Of a stretch of DNA of 25,809 nucleotides, positions 14,217-23,820 are shown in pieces. This DNA is from an uncultured Erysipelotrichaceae bacterium (GTDB taxonomy: Bacteria; Bacillota_I; Bacilli_A; Erysipelotrichales; Coprobacillaceae). Position numbers and translations under genes: made by a program. The notes beneath the pieces are model-generated. The model was not told where the DNA came from. It did not search any database and saw only the letters and a list, made by a program, of their open reading frames with translations. The stretch is taken from the NCBI GenBank assembly GCA_900317015.1, contig ONFH01000247.1, forward strand, positions 1 through 25,809, in the 5' to 3' direction. The first letter of the stretch is position 1. Every line of letters begins with the position of its first letter.

Positions 14217-16613
14217 ATGTTTAAAACTAAGGAAGAATTTAAGTACGAGTTCTCTAAACGTATTATCGAATCTTATGGTCGAACTGTTGAAGAGTCTCAT
14301 ATTACAGAAAAGTTCATGGTTCTTGAAACAATGGTACGTGATTACGCCAGTGTCAACTGGGCCATGACAAAAATGGCTATTCAGCAGAAGTCTAAGAAAC
14401 AGCTTCATTATTTCTCAATGGAATTCTTGATCGGCCGTTTACTTGTCAATAACATGATGAATTTAGGCATCTATGATATTGCCAAGGAAGGTCTTGCAGA
14501 CTTTGGCATCAACATCCATGAATTAGAGGAATTGGAAGCAGATGCCGGCTTAGGTAACGGTGGCTTAGGACGTTTAGCAGCTTGTTTCATGGATTCTTTA
14601 GCATCTTTATCATACCCAGCATTTGGTCATACGATTCGTTATGACTATGGCTTCTTCAAACAGAAGATCGAAGATGGCTATCAGGTCGAAGTACCAGACC
14701 AGTGGTTACATTTAGGTTACCAGTGGGAAGTACGTAAACCAAAACATTCCTGCGACGTTAAGTTCTGGGGGAAAGTCATCTGGGATGATAGTGAAAAGAA
14801 ATGGAAGCATGTCGATGCAGAAGCCGTACGTGCAGTTCCATATGATGTCCCAATCGTAGGGAATAATACGATCATTACAAACACATTAAGATTATGGAAG
14901 GCAGAACCTTCTGAAAATATTCCTTCTAACAAGGATTTCCAGCAGTATGCCAACGAAGTCAACATGATCTGTCAGACACTTTATCCAGATGATTCAACAT
15001 TAGCTGGTCGTATCTTACGTCTGAAACAGCAGTATTTCTTCGTAGCCGCTGGTTTAAACTCAATCGTGAGAGCACATTTAAGAGTTTATCCTGATTTAAC
15101 GAACTTTGCCGAAAAGAACGTTATTCAGTTAAACGATACACATCCAGTATTAGTTATTCCAGAATTAATGCGAATCTTAATGGATGAACATGATATGGGC
15201 TGGGATGAAGCATGGGATATCGTTAAGAACACTTGTGCTTACACAAACCATACGATCTTAGCAGAAGCTCTTGAAAAATGGCCAGTAGATGTCATGAGAG
15301 ACTTATTACCACGTGTCTATCAGATCATCGAAGAAATCGATCGTCGTTTCGTTGGTTTCGTTAAGATGAAGACTGATGGTGATGAAGATATCTTAAGAAA
15401 GGTACGTATCATCAAGGATGGTCAGGTTCATATGGCTAACTTAGCCATCGCTGGTTCATTCTCAGTCAATGGTGTTGCCGCTCTTCATACAGAGATCTTA
15501 AAGACTCGTGAAATGAAGGAATTCAACGATCTATATCCAGGTAAGTTCAATAACAAGACAAACGGTGTTACACATCGTCGTTGGTTAGCATACTGCAACC
15601 CACAGTTAACAGACTTATTACATGAAACGATCGGTGATGACTGGATCATGGAACCAGATCTCTTATCTAACTTAAATGATTATGTCGATGATTCTATCGT
15701 TCAGGCAAAGTTCTATAATGTGAAACAGCAGAGAAAACAGATCTTAGCTGATTACATTAAGGCACATAATGGTGTTGATGTCGATATCAATTCCATCTTC
15801 GATATCCAGGTCAAGAGATTACATGCTTATAAGAGACAGTTATTGAACATTATGCATGTCATCTACTTATATCAGGAAATGAAGGCAAATCCAAACTTCA
15901 GAATCTATCCACATACTTATATCTTTGGTGCTAAGGCAGCTCCTTCATACTACTTTGCAAAGAAGGTCATCAAGCTGATCAACTCAGTTGCTGATGTTGT
16001 CAATAACGATCATGAAACAAATAAGTACTTAAAAGTTGTCTTCTTGGAAAACTATGGTGTAACTTTAGCTGAAAAGATCATGCCAGCAGCTGATGTTTCT
16101 GAACAGATCTCTACAGCTGGTTTCGAAGCTTCTGGTACTGGTAACATGAAGTTCATGATGAACGGTGCTGTTACATTAGGTACGATGGATGGTGCCAACG
16201 TTGAAATGTATGAACGTTTAGGTGATGATAACATTATCATCTTCGGTTTAAGAGACCATGAAGTTGCCGCTTTAAAGGCTTCTAACCAGTATTCTGCTTG
16301 GAACTACTATAACAATGATCCACGTATCAAGAAGGTCGTTGATTCATTAACTGATGGGACATTCCATCCATCAAGAGAAGAATTCAAGATGATCTTCGAT
16401 GAATTAATGAGTAAGAATGATGAATACTTATTATTAGCTGATTTTGAATCTTATCGTGAAGCCCAGGCAAAGATCAATGATTTATATCAGGATCGTCAGA
16501 AATGGTCTGCAATGTGCTTAAAGAACATCGCAGAATCAGGATATTTCTCAAGTGACCGTACAATTGAGGAATATGTAAGAGATATCTGGCATCTTGAAAA
16601 AGTAAAACATTAA
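14217..16613 (+). CDS. glgP: Glycogen phosphorylase
   Basis: Releases glucose-1-phosphate from glycogen ends using a pyridoxal-phosphate cofactor. The 798-residue protein is of standard length. Key features are GNGGLGRLAACFMDSLASL near residue 107, the maltodextrin-phosphorylase block VIQLNDTHPVLVIPELMRIL, and the cofactor site EASGTGNMKFMMNGA with the Schiff-base lysine at Lys645. TCGGGGGTAA precedes the ATG. It starts 25 bases after glgB, so the two are co-transcribed: the enzyme that builds branches and the one that trims chains are made together. No ADP-glucose pyrophosphorylase or glycogen synthase gene is in the window. Confidence 0.97.
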   Translation: MFKTKEEFKYEFSKRIIESYGRTVEESHITEKFMVLETMVRDYASVNWAMTKMAIQQKSKKQLHYFSMEFLIGRLLVNNMMNLGIYDIAKEGLADFGINIHELEELEADAGLGNGGLGRLAACFMDSLASLSYPAFGHTIRYDYGFFKQKIEDGYQVEVPDQWLHLGYQWEVRKPKHSCDVKFWGKVIWDDSEKKWKHVDAEAVRAVPYDVPIVGNNTIITNTLRLWKAEPSENIPSNKDFQQYANEVNMICQTLYPDDSTLAGRILRLKQQYFFVAAGLNSIVRAHLRVYPDLTNFAEKNVIQLNDTHPVLVIPELMRILMDEHDMGWDEAWDIVKNTCAYTNHTILAEALEKWPVDVMRDLLPRVYQIIEEIDRRFVGFVKMKTDGDEDILRKVRIIKDGQVHMANLAIAGSFSVNGVAALHTEILKTREMKEFNDLYPGKFNNKTNGVTHRRWLAYCNPQLTDLLHETIGDDWIMEPDLLSNLNDYVDDSIVQAKFYNVKQQRKQILADYIKAHNGVDVDINSIFDIQVKRLHAYKRQLLNIMHVIYLYQEMKANPNFRIYPHTYIFGAKAAPSYYFAKKVIKLINSVADVVNNDHETNKYLKVVFLENYGVTLAEKIMPAADVSEQISTAGFEASGTGNMKFMMNGAVTLGTMDGANVEMYERLGDDNIIIFGLRDHEVAALKASNQYSAWNYYNNDPRIKKVVDSLTDGTFHPSREEFKMIFDELMSKNDEYLLLADFESYREAQAKINDLYQDRQKWSAMCLKNIAESGYFSSDRTIEEYVRDIWHLEKVKH

Positions 16614-16618
16614 TCTTA

Positions 16619-16873
16619 ATGGATGATACAACGATTAAAATAAAGGATGAGGATGGAGTCATTCATGACTTCATCCTTGTTACTTCTTTTGACCACCCTC
16701 ATTTCGCTCGTCATTATTATATTTATACGGATAATACACCTAATGAAGATGGCAATATTGAATATTTAGCCATGTACCAGGATGAAGGTGAACCAGATGA
16801 TGTGGCTCATGAGGTCGAAGATGACGAGGACTGGGCCCTTGTCAATGAGGTCATTGGGGCCTTTTTAGAGTAA
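16619..16873 (+). CDS. DUF1292 family small acidic protein
   Basis: An 84-residue, very acidic protein (many Asp/Glu, ending EDDEDWALVNEVIGAFLE). The pattern of an N-terminal DEDG, a central YYIYTD-type strand and an acidic C-terminus fits DUF1292 (YrzB-like), whose function is unknown. It starts 5 bases after the glgP stop, with no Shine-Dalgarno in the short gap, so its translation probably depends on coupling to glgP. DUF1292 genes are usually found near ruvX/alaS, so the position behind glgP is less usual. Confidence 0.75.
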   Translation: MDDTTIKIKDEDGVIHDFILVTSFDHPHFARHYYIYTDNTPNEDGNIEYLAMYQDEGEPDDVAHEVEDDEDWALVNEVIGAFLE

Positions 16874-16899
16874 AAGCTATGCAATCATAGCTTTTTTTG
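16873..16899 (+). terminator. Rho-independent terminator of the glgB-glgP operon
   Basis: AAAGCTATG (16873-16881) and CATAGCTTT (16886-16894) form a 9-bp stem with a CAAT loop, followed by a T-run. The stem starts at the last base of the DUF1292 stop codon. Confidence 0.9.
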
Positions 16900-17000
16900 T
16901 CATTTTCTTGATTTTGAATTTATATATTATGGAAATTATCGCCTCATCTTATAGTTCCTTGTTCTTTTGATGAAAAAAAGAATGAATTGCGCTTTATTTG

Positions 17001-17009
17001 TGGTAGAAT
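17001..17009 (+). promoter_or_regulatory. Possible extended -10 promoter of pulA
   Basis: TGG followed by TAGAAT gives a TGn extended -10. There is no good -35 at 17 bp. The start near 17016 would leave a very short leader, so this is tentative. Confidence 0.35.
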
Positions 17010-17032
17010 ACATGAGAAGGAGTGTTTACACT

Positions 17033-19129
17033 ATGCAGCGAGAATCCATTAGGATGTTTGCTTATGCAATATCCTTTGACGAGATCAAAGTCTATTTATC
17101 AAAGGGATACTATAATGGGATTTCTAGTAAATTCTATCTTAAGAACGTTGAGACCAATGAAAACATATTACTACATGGGGACGCCGGAGGAGAAGAAAAT
17201 GGTTTTAATACTTATTATTTCCATGTTTCTTTTGAAGTTGGCAAAAGCTACCGTATCTCTGACGCTTATGGCTTAACGTGTTTCTTAAGCTTTGAGAAAC
17301 TGCCTTTATGCAAAGAATTTGATGAACATTTCTCCTATGATGGGAATGACTTAGGATCTCAATATACAAAATCTTATACAACATTTAAAGTTTGGGCACC
17401 AGTTGCGACCAGTGTGACTTTAAAGCTGAAAAAGGAGGACAATATTCTGTTATTCCCAATGCAGCGTAGAAAACGTGGTGTCTTCTTTACAAGAGTCTAT
17501 CGTGACTTAGAACTTTATGAATATACTTATTTGATTGGGAATAATGATGTGACGATCGAGACTTGTGACCCTTATGCTTATGCGAGCACAAGCAATCAGC
17601 GCAGTTCCATTATTGTGGACTTAAGCCGCTGCCGTCGTATTCGTTATCCCCTAAAACCATTGGAAAAAAAGACTGATGCGATCATCTATGAAGTCCATGT
17701 CCGTGACTTCAGTGTCGATCCTTATGGTGAATTAAGACATAAGGGAAAATTCTTAGCTTTTAGCGAAGAAGGCAATGAAACGATGCTTGGCTATAGTACG
17801 GGTGTCGATTATTTAAAAGAATTAGGCATCACACATGTCCAGCTGATGCCGATCAACGACTATGCGACCGTTGATGAAGATCACCCTTATGAGCTTTATA
17901 ACTGGGGCTATGATCCGGCGCAGTATAATGTCACAGAAGGATCTTATGTCAGTGATCCAAACGATGGCTATCGACGCATCAATGAATGTATTCGGATGAT
18001 CGAATCCATTCATAAACATGGCATGCGTGTCATTCTTGATGTCGTATATAATCATATGCATGACGTCAATGACAATGCGATGGAAAGAACATGTCCAAAT
18101 TATTACTTTAGACGTGATGAAAATGGCAATTTGACAAACGGAACATGGTGTGGGAATGACTTTAATTCGACCGCTTATATGTGCCGTAAATATATCTTAG
18201 ATATGTGTTCAAGATGGCAGAGCTTATATGGTGCTGATGGGTTCAGAATGGACTTAATGGGCATTCTTGATATCGATACTGTCAATGCCATCGAAGCACA
18301 GGGTACGGAATATGATCCATCATTCATGCTTTATGGTGAAGGCTGGAACATGGGCACTTTACCGATGGAAAAGAAGGCCTGCATGGATAATAACCGTAAT
18401 ATGCCTCGTGTTGGCTTCTTTAATGACTTCTTTAGAGACTCTTTACGTGGCTCTAACCAGCTTGAAGTCAAAGGCTATACATCAGGTGATACCTATAAGA
18501 CGAATGATGTCATTGCGGCCATCTGTGACTATAACAAGTTTGCGACTGTCGAACAGTCCATCAACTATACGGAATGTCATGATAATGCCACGACCTTTGA
18601 TAAATATTCTGTTTCTAACCAGGATGAAGGTGAAGCAGCCATCAAACGTCGTTGTGAATTAGCCAATATCTTCGTCATTTTAGGAATTGGTGTTCCATTC
18701 TTACATGCTGGACAAGAATTCTTTGATACGAAGCATGGTAATGTCAATTCTTATAATGCCGGTGATTCGGTCAATATGTTTGACTGGGGCCGTCGTGATC
18801 AGAACTTAGAAGGTGTGACTTTAGTCAAGAATCTAATTGCTTTAAGAAAAGCCAATCCATGTTTTAGAACAAATAACTTTGATGAGATGCATGAGCATAT
18901 CCATATCCATATTAACAATATCAATCATCGTATGGTCGAATATATCCTGACACAAAAAGAAGGAGAAGGCGACTATCGTGAATTTAGAATCTATGTCAAT
19001 CCATCTTATGATGTGATCGGTATTGATATTGATGATGATTTCAAGATCCTCTACAAGGGTGAGGATGAACATATTGAAAATCATCATATGGATGTACAGG
19101 GCATTTCATTTGCGATCTGTGCAAGATAA
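17033..19129 (+). CDS. pulA: Type I pullulanase (glycogen/starch debranching enzyme)
   Basis: Cuts alpha-1,6 branches of glycogen or pullulan, complementing GlgP. From the ATG at 17033 it has 698 residues. An N-terminal accessory domain is followed by a CBM48-like domain (TTFKVWAPVATSVTLKL). The GH13 barrel has the type I pullulanase signature YNWGYDP at 289-295. Catalytic residues are Asp407 in DGFRMDLMG, Glu436 in LYGEGWN and Asp517 in ECHDN. There is no signal peptide, so it acts in the cytoplasm. I chose 17033 because AGAAGGAG lies about 10 bases upstream; the frame is open further up but lacks a better site. It leads a tight run with pth and mfd. Confidence 0.94.
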   Translation: MQRESIRMFAYAISFDEIKVYLSKGYYNGISSKFYLKNVETNENILLHGDAGGEENGFNTYYFHVSFEVGKSYRISDAYGLTCFLSFEKLPLCKEFDEHFSYDGNDLGSQYTKSYTTFKVWAPVATSVTLKLKKEDNILLFPMQRRKRGVFFTRVYRDLELYEYTYLIGNNDVTIETCDPYAYASTSNQRSSIIVDLSRCRRIRYPLKPLEKKTDAIIYEVHVRDFSVDPYGELRHKGKFLAFSEEGNETMLGYSTGVDYLKELGITHVQLMPINDYATVDEDHPYELYNWGYDPAQYNVTEGSYVSDPNDGYRRINECIRMIESIHKHGMRVILDVVYNHMHDVNDNAMERTCPNYYFRRDENGNLTNGTWCGNDFNSTAYMCRKYILDMCSRWQSLYGADGFRMDLMGILDIDTVNAIEAQGTEYDPSFMLYGEGWNMGTLPMEKKACMDNNRNMPRVGFFNDFFRDSLRGSNQLEVKGYTSGDTYKTNDVIAAICDYNKFATVEQSINYTECHDNATTFDKYSVSNQDEGEAAIKRRCELANIFVILGIGVPFLHAGQEFFDTKHGNVNSYNAGDSVNMFDWGRRDQNLEGVTLVKNLIALRKANPCFRTNNFDEMHEHIHIHINNINHRMVEYILTQKEGEGDYREFRIYVNPSYDVIGIDIDDDFKILYKGEDEHIENHHMDVQGISFAICAR

Positions 19130-19139
19130 AAGGAGTTTT

Positions 19140-19694
19140 ATGAAATTAATCGTTGGTTTAGGAAACCCTGGAAAGAAGTATGACGGGACACGTCATAATA
19201 CTGGTTTCATGTGCATCGATGCGTTTGCCGAGGCAATGAACCAGGAGATTTCCACGAAGAAATTCCAGGGTGTCTATACAAAATTTAAATATAAGGGAGA
19301 AGATATCATCCTCTTAAAACCAGAAACGTATATGAATGAATCTGGTCAGAGCGTGCGTGCCTGCATGGATTTCTTCAAGCTGAAAGCGGATGATCTCTTA
19401 GTGATCCATGATGACATGGATCTCCCTGTTGGGAAGCTGAGACTACGTGAAAAAGGTTCAGCTGGCGGGCATAATGGCATTAAGAGCATTATTGCGCATG
19501 TAGGTACCCAGAACTTTAAGCGTGTCCGTGTCGGCATTTCTAAAATGCCTCACATGAACGTCGTTTCATGGGTCTTAGGCCATTTTTCTCCATTAGAATA
19601 TCCAGAAATACAGAAAGGTGTCCATAATTGTGTGGATGCCTTGACGTGTTATTTAGATGACGGCTTCAATGAAGCTATGAATAAATTTAATTAG
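19140..19694 (+). CDS. pth: Peptidyl-tRNA hydrolase
   Basis: Recycles peptidyl-tRNAs released from stalled ribosomes. The 184-residue protein has the family motifs: LIVGLGNPGKKY (Asn9), TRHNTGF with the catalytic His19, HDDMDLP (Asp91/Asp92) and GSAGGHNGIKSI. The start at 19140 has AAAAGGAG just before it; the open frame extends far upstream but overlaps pulA and is not used. It lies 10 bases after pulA and 7 before mfd. The pth-mfd pairing is a conserved Bacillota arrangement; pulA in front is the local addition. Confidence 0.96.
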   Translation: MKLIVGLGNPGKKYDGTRHNTGFMCIDAFAEAMNQEISTKKFQGVYTKFKYKGEDIILLKPETYMNESGQSVRACMDFFKLKADDLLVIHDDMDLPVGKLRLREKGSAGGHNGIKSIIAHVGTQNFKRVRVGISKMPHMNVVSWVLGHFSPLEYPEIQKGVHNCVDALTCYLDDGFNEAMNKFN

Positions 19695-19701
19695 GTGACT
19701 T

Positions 19702-22700
19702 ATGAAAAAGATTATTGATATCATAAAAAATGATCCGGCCTTTCAAGTCATGCAAAAAGGGTCGGGTGATATAGTAACAAATGAAACTAGCGGTGAGGCC
19801 TACCTCATTGCTAGTGCTTTTTGCATGCATCCACATAAGATGATGATCGTCAAAAGCACACAGTATGAAGCTTTACAGCTTTATCGCATCTTAAATGAAA
19901 TGTTGCCAAGAGTGTGCTATTTCCCAGCCGACGAATCCTTACGTGTGGAAAGTATTGCGTACTCATATGAATTACTTGGAGAACGTATCAATGCGATGGA
20001 GATGCTTTCTGATGAAGAACCTTGTGTCTGTATCATGCATATGCATTCGGCAGTCCGTTATGTCTCACCACCAAGACTATTTAAAAAGCATTCTTTAACG
20101 CTTCAAAAAGGGGACATCATTGAACCGTTAGAATTACGTAAGAAGCTGTTAGAAATGGGCTATATGAGTGCTCAGCGTGTCGATTCTCCTTTCTATATGA
20201 GCAAGCGTGGCGGTGTCGTCGATGTCTACAGTATTCAGTATGATGATCCGATTCGTATTGAATTCTTCGATGATGAGATCGATACCATCACTTTTTATAA
20301 CAAGGATACTCAGCGCCGTTTTGAAGAGATCGATGTCGTTAAGATCTTACCGGCAACGGATATGCTTTATGATGACGGTCAGGTGGAAGGTGTCATTGAA
20401 AAGATTGAAAAGCTCGCTCATCAAAATCAATTAGATGAAGATGCCTTAAATAACTTAGAAGAAAACGTGGCGATGGATGAAGAAGCCTTGCGTGCTCATG
20501 ATTATTCTCCACGTTTGTATCAGTATTTAAACTTGTTTGAAGATGATGCGACGATCTTAGATTATGCGCCAGATGCACAGGTCATTACGGCTAGCTATGA
20601 AAAGATCTTAGACGTCTATAAGCGTTTTGATGAAGAGAATTTCTATTATTTCCATGAGATCCAGGGCATTGGGGAAATGGTCAAAGGTCTCCATCTTGTC
20701 CATGATCCCCAGGATGTTTTACAGCGTCGCAGCATCAACTTTAGTGATTTTAAAGAACGTGGCGATCAGGTCGAATTTTTATCACAGTCCGTTCAGATCC
20801 CACTATTAAATGAAAAGATCTTCTTAACGACATTAAGAGATTATCTTTCATTCAATAAAGTCGTCTTTGCTTTAGAGAACCAGCATCAGATCGACTTATT
20901 GATCCGTTTATTTGAAGACAATGGCTTCAAATACACCTTGATCGGCAATGATGATCATATTTATGATGGCATCAATATGTATGTCGAAAGCTTACCAGTG
21001 GGTATTGAATTACCGCAGGAACGTGTCGTCATCATTACCGCTAAGGAAGTTTTCAAAGGTTCGACAAATAAGAAGAGCTATGTCAAATACAAAGATGCGA
21101 AAGTCATTCATGACTATAATGAATTAAATGTCGGCGACTATGTCGTTCATGATCAGAACGGGATCGGTCAGTACATGGGCATCAAGACATTAGAAGTGAA
21201 AGGGGTCCATAAGGATTTCTTATATATTGCCTATGCTGGCAATGATATCTTATATGTCCCAGTCGAAAACTTTAAGATGATCCGTAAGTATGCCTCACGT
21301 GATGGCAAGCCGCCTAAGCTTCATGCCTTGAATTCGACGAAATGGCAGAAAGAGAAGGCCAAAGTTCGTGCCAAGGTCGATGGCTTAGCGGATGAGTTAA
21401 TTAACCTGTATGCCCAGCGTATGGCTCAGCCAGGCTTTGCCTTTGCCAAAGACAATGACATGCAGCGGGAATTTGAAGAAAGCTTTGGTTATGAATTAAC
21501 ACCAGACCAGCAGCGTTCCGTTGATGAGATCAAGCATGATATGGAACAGCCTCGGCCAATGGACCGTTTACTTTGCGGCGATGTTGGCTTCGGGAAGACA
21601 GAAGTCGCTTTACGTGCCTGCTTTAAAGCGATTTTATCAGGCAAACAGTGTGCGTTCTTATGTCCAACGACCATTCTTTCTTCGCAGCATTATCATACGA
21701 TGACGAAGCGTTTTGAAGGCTTTGCGGTCAATGTCGCTCTGCTCAATCGTTTCACAAGTGCCAAGGAAAAGAAACAGATCTTAGCCGATCTAAAAGATGG
21801 GAAAATCGACTTATTAGTCGGGACGCATCGTATCTTATCTAAAGATGTTGTCTTCAAAGATATTGGTCTTTTATGTATCGATGAAGAGCAGCGATTTGGG
21901 GTACGACAGAAGGAAAAGATCAAAGAATATCGAAAAACGATCGATGTCTTAACCTTAACGGCAACACCAATTCCAAGAACATTACAGATGTCGTTAATGG
22001 GGGTCCGTGGTCTTTCTCAGATTGAAACACCACCAAAGAACAGATTGCCTGTTCAGACTTATGTCAGTGAACGTAGTGAGCCGCTGATCCAGCAGGTCAT
22101 TGAACGTGAATTAGCACGTGACGGTCAGGTCTTCTATCTTCATAACAAGACCGAATCCATCGATGAAACAGCAGCTATGGTCCAGCGCTTAGTGCCCCAG
22201 GCCCGTATTGGCATCGGTCATGGGAAGATGGACAAAGCCCATCTTGAACGTGTCATGCAGTCATTCGTGGATCATGAATTTGATGTCTTAGTGTGTACGA
22301 CGATCATTGAAACCGGAATCGATATTCCAAATGCCAATACGATCATCGTTGAAGATGCCGACCGCTTTGGCTTAGCTCAGCTCTATCAGATCAAAGGGCG
22401 TGTCGGTCGTTCAAATCGAATGGCTTATGCTTACTTGTTGTATCGTAAACAGAAAGTATTATCAGAAGAAGCCAATAAACGTTTAAAGGCCATCAAGGAA
22501 TTCACCCAGTTAGGCTCTGGCTATAAGATCGCCATGCGAGATCTGTCGATCCGTGGTTCTGGTGATATCTTAGGTGGTGAACAAGCTGGCTTTATTGATA
22601 CGGTCGGTTTTGATATGTATATGAAGATCCTGCAGGAAGCCTTAGATGAAAAACAGGGCAAAAAGGCTGAAAAAGAAGCTCCCGCAACCAATGTTTCCGT

Positions 22701-23142
22701 GGATGGCTATATCCCAGAAAACTATGTTGAAAGCGATATGGAGAAGTTGAATCTGTATCAGCGTGTCTATAAAGCCAATAAGATGTCTGAATTAAAGAAT
22801 GTCAAAGGCGAACTCAAGGACTTATATGGTCAGTTACCACGAGAAGTTGAAAACATTGTCGATAAACGTTACTTTGAGATCTTGGCAAGCGATGACATTG
22901 TCGAAGATGTCTTAGAAAATAACAATGGTCTTAAGATCACGTTTACGAAAGATTATACGGCCCGTGCCAACGGTATTGAGCTCTTTAGTCTTTCAAACCG
23001 TATTTTTCAAAAGAAAGCCAAACTTTCTTATGAAGATGGGACGATCGCCATCGTCATTAAAGAACAGGATCAGGTCAAATATGCGACCGAATTCTTAAGA
23101 GAGATCATTAAGAAGGAAGATCCAAAGTTATTAACTGCATAA
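19702..23142 (+). CDS. mfd: Transcription-repair coupling factor Mfd
   Basis: Removes RNA polymerase stalled at DNA lesions and recruits UvrA. At 1146 residues it is full length. An N-terminal UvrB-like region comes first. The RNA polymerase interaction domain starts near residue 477 (VGDYVVHDQNGIGQYMGI). The RecG-like translocase follows, with Walker A GDVGFGKTE (Lys632), DEEQRFGV at 727-734, TATPIPRTLQMSL, and motif VI around QIKGRVGRS. The C-terminal TRCF domain begins around residue 1010. AGGTGACTT precedes the ATG. No missing motifs or frame breaks are seen. Confidence 0.97.
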   Translation: MKKIIDIIKNDPAFQVMQKGSGDIVTNETSGEAYLIASAFCMHPHKMMIVKSTQYEALQLYRILNEMLPRVCYFPADESLRVESIAYSYELLGERINAMEMLSDEEPCVCIMHMHSAVRYVSPPRLFKKHSLTLQKGDIIEPLELRKKLLEMGYMSAQRVDSPFYMSKRGGVVDVYSIQYDDPIRIEFFDDEIDTITFYNKDTQRRFEEIDVVKILPATDMLYDDGQVEGVIEKIEKLAHQNQLDEDALNNLEENVAMDEEALRAHDYSPRLYQYLNLFEDDATILDYAPDAQVITASYEKILDVYKRFDEENFYYFHEIQGIGEMVKGLHLVHDPQDVLQRRSINFSDFKERGDQVEFLSQSVQIPLLNEKIFLTTLRDYLSFNKVVFALENQHQIDLLIRLFEDNGFKYTLIGNDDHIYDGINMYVESLPVGIELPQERVVIITAKEVFKGSTNKKSYVKYKDAKVIHDYNELNVGDYVVHDQNGIGQYMGIKTLEVKGVHKDFLYIAYAGNDILYVPVENFKMIRKYASRDGKPPKLHALNSTKWQKEKAKVRAKVDGLADELINLYAQRMAQPGFAFAKDNDMQREFEESFGYELTPDQQRSVDEIKHDMEQPRPMDRLLCGDVGFGKTEVALRACFKAILSGKQCAFLCPTTILSSQHYHTMTKRFEGFAVNVALLNRFTSAKEKKQILADLKDGKIDLLVGTHRILSKDVVFKDIGLLCIDEEQRFGVRQKEKIKEYRKTIDVLTLTATPIPRTLQMSLMGVRGLSQIETPPKNRLPVQTYVSERSEPLIQQVIERELARDGQVFYLHNKTESIDETAAMVQRLVPQARIGIGHGKMDKAHLERVMQSFVDHEFDVLVCTTIIETGIDIPNANTIIVEDADRFGLAQLYQIKGRVGRSNRMAYAYLLYRKQKVLSEEANKRLKAIKEFTQLGSGYKIAMRDLSIRGSGDILGGEQAGFIDTVGFDMYMKILQEALDEKQGKKAEKEAPATNVSVDGYIPENYVESDMEKLNLYQRVYKANKMSELKNVKGELKDLYGQLPREVENIVDKRYFEILASDDIVEDVLENNNGLKITFTKDYTARANGIELFSLSNRIFQKKAKLSYEDGTIAIVIKEQDQVKYATEFLREIIKKEDPKLLTA

Positions 23143-23146
23143 ATAA

Positions 23147-23180
23147 AAATAGCGCTGGAATTAAATATCCAGCGCTATTT
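23147..23180. terminator. Bidirectional terminator between mfd and the dUTPase-like gene
   Basis: AAATAGCGCTGGA (23147-23159) and TCCAGCGCTATTT (23168-23180) form a perfect 13-bp stem with an 8-base loop. The minus strand has the better U-run (TTTTTATTT); the plus strand has only TATTTGCTT. It serves both convergent genes. Confidence 0.85.
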
Positions 23181-23182
23181 GC

Positions 23183-23629
23183 TTATTCATAGGAATTGAC
23201 GATCTCTTCAAGGGAGATGCCGAGACGGAATCCTAAATGGAAATAGTCATCGAGCAGATCCTGATATACAAGAGGATCGTAAGTATTTTTAAGGATGATC
23301 GCATTCTGATAGATCGCAAATAACAGATCTTCGAGAGGTATCGTTTCAGGGATCTCCTGGGATGTACGCACTTCATCGATACGCATTTCATAGCCGATGC
23401 TCATTAATATGCTCATGCCTTCGACGTAGGTCTCTAAGACTTCTTCATGAACGATATTTTGATCATGTTCCCAGAACGTATAGACATGGGTCAGTTCTCC
23501 AACTTCTGAGACATCATTTAAAAAAGCTAACAGTTTCTTTTTGATCCGTGTCGTATCCAGCACTTCATTTTTAAAAGTGGCTAGCTCATGATTGACGACG
23601 AGCTGATAAAGTTTTGTTAAATCATTCAT
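23183..23629 (-). CDS. dUTPase-2/MazG-fold-like protein with altered metal ligands
   Basis: A 148-residue, mainly helical protein resembling all-alpha dUTP diphosphatases (dUTPase-2 family). It shares an N-terminal helix (LYQLVVNHE), the ExxE motif at Glu42-Glu45 in SEVGELTH followed by YTFW (49-53), a second helix VLETYVEGMSILMSIG (64-79), and a final LLDDYFHLGFRLGISLEEIV. In the enzymes I remember, the second metal site reads E-x-x-D (as in EEYVD). Here those positions are Thr67 and Glu70. It also ends at NSYE, where active members continue with a conserved basic/Asn-rich tail. It may be inactive or have another substrate. I start at the ATG at 23629 behind AAAGGAAGTG; the open frame extends 14 codons further. 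Confidence 0.65.
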   Translation of the reverse strand: MNDLTKLYQLVVNHELATFKNEVLDTTRIKKKLLAFLNDVSEVGELTHVYTFWEHDQNIVHEEVLETYVEGMSILMSIGYEMRIDEVRTSQEIPETIPLEDLLFAIYQNAIILKNTYDPLVYQDLLDDYFHLGFRLGISLEEIVNSYE

Positions 23630-23654
23630 TTCATAAACACTTCCTTTAAGTCTC

Positions 23655-23660
23655 ATTATA
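23655..23660 (-). promoter_or_regulatory. -10 element of the dUTPase-like gene
   Basis: A consensus TATAAT on the minus strand, about 26 bases before the ATG. There is no clear -35. Confidence 0.5.
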
Positions 23661-23680
23661 CCCCTTAACATGAACCAAAT

Positions 23681-23703
23681 ATGAAATAATAAAAATGTTT
23701 CAT
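23681..23703. repeat. Short inverted repeat between divergent genes
   Basis: ATGAAA (23681-23686) and TTTCAT (23698-23703) are separated by 11 bases. The right half reads GTTTCAT, the same 7-mer as in the SOS-like operator at 7308. It may be chance in AT-rich DNA. Confidence 0.3.
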
Positions 23704-23760
23704 AAATTTCGTTTCTTTATAAACTAGATAATAAAAACTTATAAAAATAATAAAAATAAC

Positions 23761-23789
23761 TTGCATGTACTAAGATAAAGTATTATTAT
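23761..23789 (+). promoter_or_regulatory. Sigma-A promoter of amtB-glnK
   Basis: TTGCAT (23761-23766), a 17-bp spacer, then TATTAT (23784-23789). Transcription would start near 23796, 25 nt before the amtB ATG. I saw no GlnR/TnrA box (TGTnA-N7-TnACA) around it. Confidence 0.65.
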
Positions 23790-23820
23790 GATAAAGACTT
23801 ATCAAAAGGGGGATGAATAT

